Below, in pieces: positions 57,085-64,000 of a stretch of DNA of 64,000 nucleotides (position 1 is its first letter; each line of letters starts with the position of its first letter). The stretch spans positions 36,408,294-36,472,293 of the forward strand of contig NC_079474.1 of assembly GCF_026230105.1 (NCBI RefSeq). Reading direction: 5' to 3'. The stretch comes from Diorhabda sublineata (Eukaryota; Arthropoda; Insecta; Coleoptera; Chrysomelidae). The notes below the pieces were generated by a model. That model saw only the letters and a list, made by a program, of their open reading frames with translations. It did no database searches and was not told the DNA's origin. A program made the position numbers and the translations under genes.

Positions 57085-58900
57085 CTGAAAGCTCTGGGAG
57101 AAATTGACGTCTTCGGAAATATAGTTTTCCAATAGTCTGATTATTTATCTAAGGTCAGTCCAAGATTTTATAGTTTGCACAACCAAGCCTGTCCAATATA
57201 AAAGCGACATCCAATCAATTCTAATTCTTTTTAGACTGCTCGCATCGCATTAAGGATTCACTTTTTTAAATATTGATTACTGATAAAATCTTATGGGTGA
57301 TACAAATAACACTGAGGCCATATTTAGATTCAGCTTACAAAAATCTATAAAGATTAGAAGTAAAAAAAAAATTCAAAACAATTTCGGTTACTGTTTATAT
57401 TCAGTTATTCAGATTTTTTATTGGTATATGAAAAGGAAATGTATATATCAAAGTAGTATAACAAACTAGAGAAAGCAGGAGAAACAGATCATATGAAAAT
57501 AACTCAAAAATGTGAATTTTTTATTTCTTAAATTTGTAAGCTTCGAAAATGGCGTTTCTACCCATCCAAAAATATTCCCGAATTTTGATACAGTGGAATC
57601 CTTTAAAGTTTCGCAATAGTACTGACACTTTTTACACTCCTCTACCCACCGAACCAAGACATTCAAGCTTCTACTTCAAATAGTTCTTCATAGTTTTCTA
57701 AATTTTATCAAATTTTGCTGTGTTTTAGTTTATGATTGTAGATTTTGTAATCATATGATTTGATTCTATTTCAACATTTGAGAATAGAATGTCAAGTTTA
57801 TAATTTAAATTTGACGTGTTTCTTTACTTTATAATAAATTGTAATGGATTATTATTATTCAATATTAATATTAGAAAGTTATAATTCTCACTTAGTGAAA
57901 AGGTTTCCATTGAGAAATCAATTACAATGATCATTAAAGCTAGTTCACTCGATTGTTCTTGATGTATGGTTCATTTTGTCTTCATTAATTTTCGATTTGC
58001 AAAGCTCTGTTAACCAAGGGCTTGTAACACTGAAAGAATTAGAAGTATTAACTCATAAAAGCGTTTGAAAAGTAGGTAGGATTTACCTTTCCTGTTTTAA
58101 TTACTTCGATCGCGCGTACTCTACAGAATTCAAGAAGCGGCCCTGGTTGATGATATTGTCAACTTTGAGACGTAAACCTGCATACGAATAATGATCTCCC
58201 ACTTTCTCTACATACCCAATCGCTATGAAAAATTTTCGACGTCATCGGTTAAACCCGAGATTACTGGTTCACAATTTGTGCGGCAATTTAGCCATTTGAA
58301 AAAGTTCATACGGAAAATCCGAAGGTAAATATGTGTAAAGGTGATAAGAGGATGCTGTTTACATTTCATTAATTAGAAAAATTATCAGTGCCGTGTATAT
58401 TATCTTCTCAAATAATTAATCAAATATATGTGTTATGTAAAGTGAAAAAGTTTCCTTCTTGAAGTATATATTTAAATAATTATCAAAATCACAACGTTTC
58501 CATAAATATTGTTCTCTTTTAACATTTGCGAGGTGTTTCTTAAAAGTTCCATGAATGGTTCTATATTCCAACGACAACATGCTCTTCAGAGATATGTCAA
58601 GGAGTGAACAGTATCAGGAAACTCCATGGCTATCGTGGGAAACCCCGCTATGGGCAGTCAAACGACTTCAGTGTGAAAGGTAGTGTCACCATACAATGGA
58701 ACAACGAGTAAACATCAATAACTCAACGATTTATGGCAATATGTTCCTAATTTGTGCCGCACATGCTGTCAGACGATCAGATAGCAAAACGGAGGGAAGG
58801 CGCTGCACATTTCATTACCACGACAGATCGAGATCAATCCTTTCTTCAAAAAGACCTAATATTACTAGTTCGATTCGAATTCCAAGCTGAAATGGATTGA
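57085..58900. other. Intergenic, nothing assigned
   Basis: Two short frames (57466-57666 minus, 58696-58890 plus) without recognisable motifs; the second may belong to the decayed mariner that ends at 59100. Confidence 0.35.
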
Positions 58901-58959
58901 ATGGTGTTCACCGTTTTCTCTTCCAGTCAAAAAATATTGCTGTTAAAAGTTCGAGGTCA

Positions 58960-59103
58960 AGAAAATTTTGATCGCAGTAGTGCCTACTGCACGACGACGC
59001 GCCTGTTCACTTTGCAATTCGCATGCGCCAATTTTTTGCTCAGTATGAAGTAACTATTCTCAATCATCTACCGTACTTCTCTGACCTGGCGCCTGCGGAC
59101 TTA
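58960..59103 (+). mobile_element. Mariner transposase scrap (second and third Asp)
   Basis: HDDAPVHFAIRMRQFFAQYE then ILNHLPYFSDLAPADL matches HDNAPAHxxxxVREFLA ... LPHPPYSPDLAPADF of mariner transposases; stops where LINE sequence begins. Confidence 0.75.
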
Positions 59104-59385
59104 AGAAGGAATAATCTACGTACTCTCACAGGGTTTCTAAGAGGAAATTATCAGTTGAATGTACACTTTAGGCGATTGAAAATAAATAACACCGACGGCT
59201 GCAGGTTCTGTGGAGGAGAGGATGAGGCACAGTAACACTCAATTTGCGCAAGAACTGAGATATAAGGCACCTGCGTCCGAGTATACGGTTTCATCGAGAT
59301 CGAAAGTGGAGAGCTAACTTCCCTGAAGTCGTCTCTAATTTTAGCATTTATTAATGCTTTGGAGTTGGACGAAGAGGTGTAGTAT
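59104..59385 (+). mobile_element. LINE C-terminus (zinc-knuckle tail)
   Basis: RRNNLRTLTGFLRGNYQLNV then DGCRFCGGEDEAQ, a stop, then ICARTEI, SLKSSLILAFINALELDEE. This is the tail downstream of RNase H in Jockey/R1 LINEs (RxxLRxLTGxxTGHxxLNxHL ... CRFCxxExETxxHIxCEC). It is joined in frame to the mariner scrap. Confidence 0.75.
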
Positions 59386-59389
59386 ATCT

Positions 59390-60465
59390 ATATATCTATC
59401 CAGCCATCTCTAGTGAAAGGCGGACAATTAATTTTTCAGAAAGCATTATTTTTTAATCCGGTGGCTTAAGAATGTTTAAGATACGTTTAAAATGATTCGT
59501 AATGGATTATTAATTCGTCTTCCTAGATGCGTACCATAATTGGATTGTTCTGAATAAATATTTCCGAGCGCCACTGATTAAATGTTTTAAAATTCACAAA
59601 CAATCCTACCGTAACTCATTTTTTCTATTCTCCTGCAAAAAAATATTCCATTTATGTACTTTTAAATGACGCAAAATGGAAAAAAATTAGTAATTATATA
59701 CATAACATACTTTATGTAACAATTATTATAATAAATTATATTTTTCAGAGTTAAATAATAAGAATAATAATTATAATCTAGATTTGAAACCTCCTGTTAG
59801 TGATTCATTACCCAAATAGGATTAATTTTATTAAATCTCAAATACTTACCTTTGATACATGAATATTAATAAAGTTAGGCATTAATGATTGAAATTATTT
59901 TTTTCATGTGTATTTAAAACCTATTGATAAACATAGATAATATTTATAAACGTTCATAACATTATATTCACATTTGTTAATATTAAATCCTGCAGATGAA
60001 GATGCTATAGATAACCTGATGTTCACAATAGATATTTTTAAGAGAATTCTGTTTTTCCATGTATTTACTATGCTCTGCAGAATCGCAGCACTACAAAAGA
60101 AAAGTCCTATAAACAGAATTATTCCTAAAATGAGACAGAATCCACAGAAAAATATCGCTAGCTCCCCCAATAAAATTACCACAATGAAATTCTCTCGCAA
60201 AAAAGGCCGTATCCAGAAAAAATTTCTTGGGGGTTCAGTATATGATAAATTTATTCCTTGTAACACAAAGCTGGAATTAAAATGGTGCAAAAAGACACAG
60301 TGGCTTTATCTTCTTTGACAGAATCATACCTAAGTGGAATAATATGATAGGATAACTGATAGTATTTGACATATATAAATTTAAAGAAAAAATAGAAATT
60401 AGAAAGCTACAACTGGAGAAATATCTAGTAGTCAGTCTTCAACAATCTAAGTACAACCTCGACTG
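59390..60465. other. Overlapping open frames on both strands, unassigned
   Basis: 59904-60310 minus is open for over 130 codons with a hydrophobic core (VVILLGELAIFFCGFCLILG, then IILFIGLFFC) but has no in-frame ATG start. 59974-60318 plus is also open (KKGRIQKKFLGGSVYDKF). No homologue recognised; such double-open stretches are often TE-derived. Confidence 0.3.
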
Positions 60466-60469
60466 TTTC

Positions 60470-61240
60470 AGTGTTTAGCCAGTTTTTTTCTTCAAGTTTA
60501 TTCAGCAGTTTTTTTTTCAAGTTGTGTTTTTGATATTTCGCAAGGAGCAGCGAAATATTCGATCCGGATTTTCACACCATTGATGATGGAATTTGGTAGT
60601 ACTTCTTTTAATAAAGGGCAAAATGTTATCTTCGTTAAAACATAGATTAACCCTTTCGGGTTTAGACTATCAACTTCATTCGGTCTTTTTCCACTTAATT
60701 TTGGGTCCTTTCAATATACTTATAGCAGGTTATATTATCAAAAATATTCTCTTGTTTTAAATAACCTTCAAGTTCACGGAATCATTTTCGTAATTATTCT
60801 TCTGTTTTATACTTTTTGTTGTTCTTAAACTCCTTCGAAAGACAAATCTGGCTGTCTCCTCAAAAACTTCATTGAATGGGGGGTTTCTATCTTATTTAAT
60901 TACAATTTGTTGAACAGTATTCAAAATATCGTTTTTAGCGGGGAAAGTCACATTTTGGTAACTCATTAATACAGTTAACTAGTTTCTTCTTTTGAAGTTA
61001 GCGCTGAAGCTAGACCCATTTTTCTAGGCCCTTTTTTTATCCAACCGTGAAGACGATCTTGCAGATCTCCTATTGGTACGCCACATATTCGGCTTGCTTC
61101 TCTCATAGTCATTTTTCTAGAGCATTTTCAGGGTACTGGTGTATTAGTCTTTCCTTATGTGCCATCTGTGGAGAGTACAAAGACTGACTACTCATCCACT
61201 GATCAGCCAATTAGCATAAAAGGCGACTGACTATTGGTTA
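60470..61240 (-). mobile_element. Pogo-like DNA transposon relic
   Basis: Minus-strand frames read MTMREASRICGVPIGDLQDR then LHGWIKKRPRKMG (psq-type helix-turn-helix of pogo transposases), TSKEETS, CDFP/KNDILNTVQQIVI, and NPPFNEVF. Frames shift several times. The DDE part is not recognisable. Confidence 0.55.
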
Positions 61241-61384
61241 TACCTTCTCGGAACACAGTTTCAAGAGTAAAATTATAATCCAGAATGTGATCTTTACGAA
61301 CATGGTAAATATCGAACTAAATCGTATCATTTGTGTAGTTCCTAGTAGTCGGGAAGGTGGCTGAGTATAGAATTTGGTATATAC

Positions 61385-61515
61385 GAGGAATGTCAAAATA
61401 TTTTATTATTCAACATATTCTTTTAATTGGATACATTTATTACAGCGAACCTGCCACGTCTCTAGACCTTTAAAAGAATGTTTCTTCTTGCTCTGCAAAC
61501 CAGGATTCTTTTTAT
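61385..61515 (-). mobile_element. Mariner 3' end, copy 2 of a shared family
   Basis: The reverse complement matches 40684-40800 closely over about 100 bp, including TTTGCAGAGCAAGAAGAAAC, AAAGGTCTAGAGACGT and CTGTAATAAATGTATCCAAT. It ends ATTTTGACATTCCTCGTATA, a mariner-type terminus. Confidence 0.8.
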
Positions 61516-61743
61516 GAATAATTGCACGTAATATACGTAATATCTATGATTCCATGGACATTTTCATCCCAAAAAATGATCAATAACAATTTATCTACAA
61601 TTACGGCGTTAAGTTTTTATGTTAGTTTCTCTTGTTCTTGTTCCTGGGTTTGGTATTTATAATTATGTCGGCTCTCAGCTTCGAAGGTCTATAAGAAAGC
61701 TTTAGATTAGACTCAAAAACAAAAGTTCGTATGAAAATTTAAA

Positions 61744-61745
<2 letters not shown>

Positions 61746-61808
<63 letters not shown>
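61746..61808 (+). repeat. (TA)n microsatellite
   Basis: About 62 bp of TA dinucleotides. Confidence 0.97.
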
Positions 61809-61809
<1 letters not shown>

Positions 61810-61812
<3 letters not shown>

Positions 61813-62395
61813 TAACGTACTCAAGTCCTTTAATATATTTTTATACTACTGGCTTGAATTCTCCGATACGCTGTGCTGTGAATACTTACAGAAAAATTCC
61901 AAAAGCACTTCCTAATTACATTAAACGGCGTTCCTCGTAATATGTGATACAGATCTGATAATTATAACAATTTACATATGAATTTTTCTATTCAAATCCT
62001 GTTCAATGTCAAACGTATTTCCGCTAAGCTTTTGTTTATTGGAACAACAAATTTACATAAAATACTACAGGGAATTAAATTCTGAAAAATTAATTATTTC
62101 ATCTGAATTAAATTTGCATTGCATACAGTCATAAAGCGATCACGAATGCACATACACATAACAATCAGAAGTGTTTCTCATTGATATCAATATCAATGTA
62201 GCTTCTATACCAGTGGAATAAAATCATCAACTGTGTTGTTTAATTATTTGATTCGAAAACAAAATTAATTAGAGTTTTAGATTAGGTTAAGCTAGTATGG
62301 GAATTTCGACTTAGATTAGTTCACTTGGAGTCCTGAGGCCCATTGTGTTACCCTTTATTTCTCAATATTTGGAAACTTCGTTAACTATCTAACAA
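61810..62395. other. Intergenic, nothing assigned
   Basis: AT-rich. A near-palindrome CATTGATATCAATATCAATG lies at about 62179-62198. Confidence 0.4.
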
Positions 62396-62399
62396 CCCT

Positions 62400-63000
62400 T
62401 CTTTTTTATTTCTAGTTCTGCTGCTCCTTCGAATCAATCTACCGAGTCTTATACCTGCATTTCACGTCGTTTTTCAGTCTAGGCAGGGAACAGATACTCT
62501 ATCGTCTCTTTTCTTTCTGGAGCCTCAGGTCAACAGTACAATGTCCAATGATGACATCTGATCCTTGATGAAATCACTATGGATATCTGTTTGGACATGT
62601 ATCTTGATGTTTGGTTTCGATTCTTCTGGCGATAGCATCTTTTAACAATTCCATCGATAATAGCATTATACTCGTAACTGTCTCTTTGGCATTCTTTCTT
62701 CTCGTTCTTCTTTTAGCAAGCATATCTGCTTTACAGTTCTTTCCCCTTTCATAGTGTCCAGGTCACCAACAGAGGATTATTTTAGTGTCACAAATCCAGG
62801 AGAGTGCCTCGCTATAGCTCATTTCCACTTAATTATTTTGTTTTTGATGTTATTGGTTCAAAGTCGGTCTGTATAGATTATTAATCTGACAACCTTCTCT
62901 ATTGCCTTTTGCTGTTTAAAAGATATCACATCCAGTTTTCAATCTATACAATTTCTGGATATTCAGTTCCTTTTAATGCAGACTCTTGACTCTTGTTCCA
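62400..63000 (-). mobile_element. LINE RNase H fragment (degenerate)
   Basis: Minus strand: QQKAIEKVVRLIIYTDRL near 62910-62860 and PGHYERGKNCKADMLAKRR near 62775-62710, the WxPGHxGxxGNxxADxLAR motif of LINE RNase H. Downstream frames continue decayed. Confidence 0.55.
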
Positions 63001-63164
63001 TTTTTTGTTAGCGGGCCCTCTAATAAACTTATATTTTGGAAAAGCGTCTTTTAAGGTGACACAGTACTGCTATCCTTTGTACATGTGTGAGACTTTTTTT
63101 GTTGGTTTGATGTTTCATAGGTACCTAACATATTTTAAACTTTTTTATCTATTTTATATTAATA

Positions 63165-63730
63165 ATAAAGCTGATGAATCGGCGTGTCTGTCCATTGGTT
63201 TGATTTTCAAAAAAAATTATTATAGGTGATGAAGGAAGAGTAGCTGAACATAAAAATACAAGATTTGAAAAAATGTCCGTCTGTCTGTCTGTTTGTATCC
63301 GCTTATCTCTTGAACTACTGGACGGATTTTCATAAAACTTTTAATTCATTTCTTCAGCTTATCCTTCAATTTTTTATTTTTCAGACCTTTTGATATATTA
63401 ATGCATCTAAATGTTCTTGATTTTAGGTCTCTTCTGTTTCAAAATTGGTTTTTTTGATATTTTTTTGAAAGGAAGATAAATTTTGACGTCGCAAATGAAG
63501 GACATTGATCACCAAGGGTATTGAGCATATCTTCGTAAATTTTCTTACCTCTTAACCCTTTTAAATACAGGTACTTGATGATGATTTTCGCAATTTCGGT
63601 GGACATATTTTTTCATTTAATTTATTGCGTTTACTGGTTTACTTTTTTGAAGTCAAACTGTACATTGACACTTCTAATAAGTTATTGTTCGTTGCTATGG
63701 TAACGCAATATTTTGGTAGCAAGTAGTTAG
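63165..63730 (-). mobile_element. Helitron 3' region (non-coding part)
   Basis: Continues from the helicase frame on the minus strand. The segment around 63265-63345 has ATGTCCGTCTGTCTGTCTGT and CTTGAACTACTGGACGGATT, a signature I associate with insect Helitron-linked repeats. Contains the 63340-63445 block shared with 23855-23965. Confidence 0.45.
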
Positions 63731-63731
63731 T

Positions 63732-64000
63732 TTATAACATACCGGCTAATCTAATTGGGAATTGAGTGCGTTTGAATTCAATTGGTACATATGTAGGAAT
63801 CATAGGGATTCGTGGCAGCAACACATTTTCGCCTCGAAAGTTTCCATTTAAAATGGTGGCTTCAATAACGTCTTTCATTAATTGTTTAATGACTAATCGT
63901 GTGATATTACACAGCCGTGGTGGGTTGTAGTTACGAAGCAGAATGATCGTAGATCCAACCTTCAATTGTAAATGGTGTGGTGGCATGCTTTCCAAATCCA
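63732..64000 (-). CDS. Helitron Pif1-type helicase, C-terminal part (cut by right edge)
   Basis: Open minus-strand frame entering from the right edge: ESMPPHHLQLKVGSTIILLR, NYNPPRLCNITRLVIKQLM, EATILNGNFRGENVLLPRIP and FKRTQFPIRLAGML, then a stop. This is the GMPPHxLxLKxGxxIxLLRNLNxxxGLCNGTRL ... IPRIxxxPS ... FxRxQFPxRLAFAMTINKAQGQ block of Helitron helicases. The expected FAMTINKSQGQ that should follow RLA is absent (reads GML and stop), so this copy is probably truncated. No damage is visible upstream within the window. Confidence 0.8.
   Translation of the reverse strand, partial: DLESMPPHHLQLKVGSTIILLRNYNPPRLCNITRLVIKQLMKDVIEATILNGNFRGENVLLPRIPMIPTYVPIEFKRTQFPIRLAGML

Noticed and set aside
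1..64000. CRISPR arrays, bacterial operons, ribosome binding sites, rRNA or tRNA genes
   Set aside because: Spliced eukaryotic genes and insect TEs throughout; no direct-repeat/spacer arrays and no convincing tRNA or rRNA sequence noticed by eye (no covariance search possible).

Overview
The window is AT-rich nuclear DNA from an insect. It holds spliced genes with GT-AG introns, many non-LTR retrotransposons, mariner, hAT, pogo and Helitron remnants, and long TA microsatellites. The order cannot be fixed from the sequence alone; a beetle or similar holometabolous insect with a TE-rich genome would fit. Only two host genes can be identified with confidence.

Left edge (1-3282, minus strand): the first nine coding exons of GCN1, the ribosome-associated HEAT-repeat activator of the eIF2-alpha kinase GCN2. 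The exons are intact and all splice phases agree. They encode about 779 N-terminal residues, and the gene runs off the left edge.

Middle-left (3.3-20.6 kb): an intergenic graveyard. It contains nested, decayed LINEs on both strands, mariner pieces, a 1,090-bp hAT element with a perfect 8-bp target duplication, and a Tc1/mariner-superfamily element with two identical 132-bp terminal inverted repeats around a broken transposase.

Centre (20,637-50,100, plus strand): a complete tyrosine decarboxylase gene (Tdc2-like; tyramine/octopamine synthesis) in 11 coding exons spread over 29.5 kb. All exon phases join to give a 632-residue protein with the PLP lysine and a Ser/Arg/Pro-rich tail. The introns (up to 11.1 kb) carry most of the mobile DNA: LINEs, several internally deleted mariners, a 2.15-kb element with very long inverted arms and a Cys-rich ORF remnant, a relic of a widespread arthropod repeat protein, and MITE-like palindromes.

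Right (50.1-64 kb): the 3' side of Tdc2, an unrecognised Cys-rich open frame followed by AATAAA at 52.4 kb, a fused mariner/LINE relic at 59 kb, a pogo-like transposase relic, another mariner end, an RNase-H LINE piece, and at the right edge (minus strand) an open frame matching a Helitron Pif1-type helicase.

GCN1 (stress translation control) and Tdc (biogenic amine synthesis) are neighbours but have no evident functional link. The TE load between and within them explains the low gene density.
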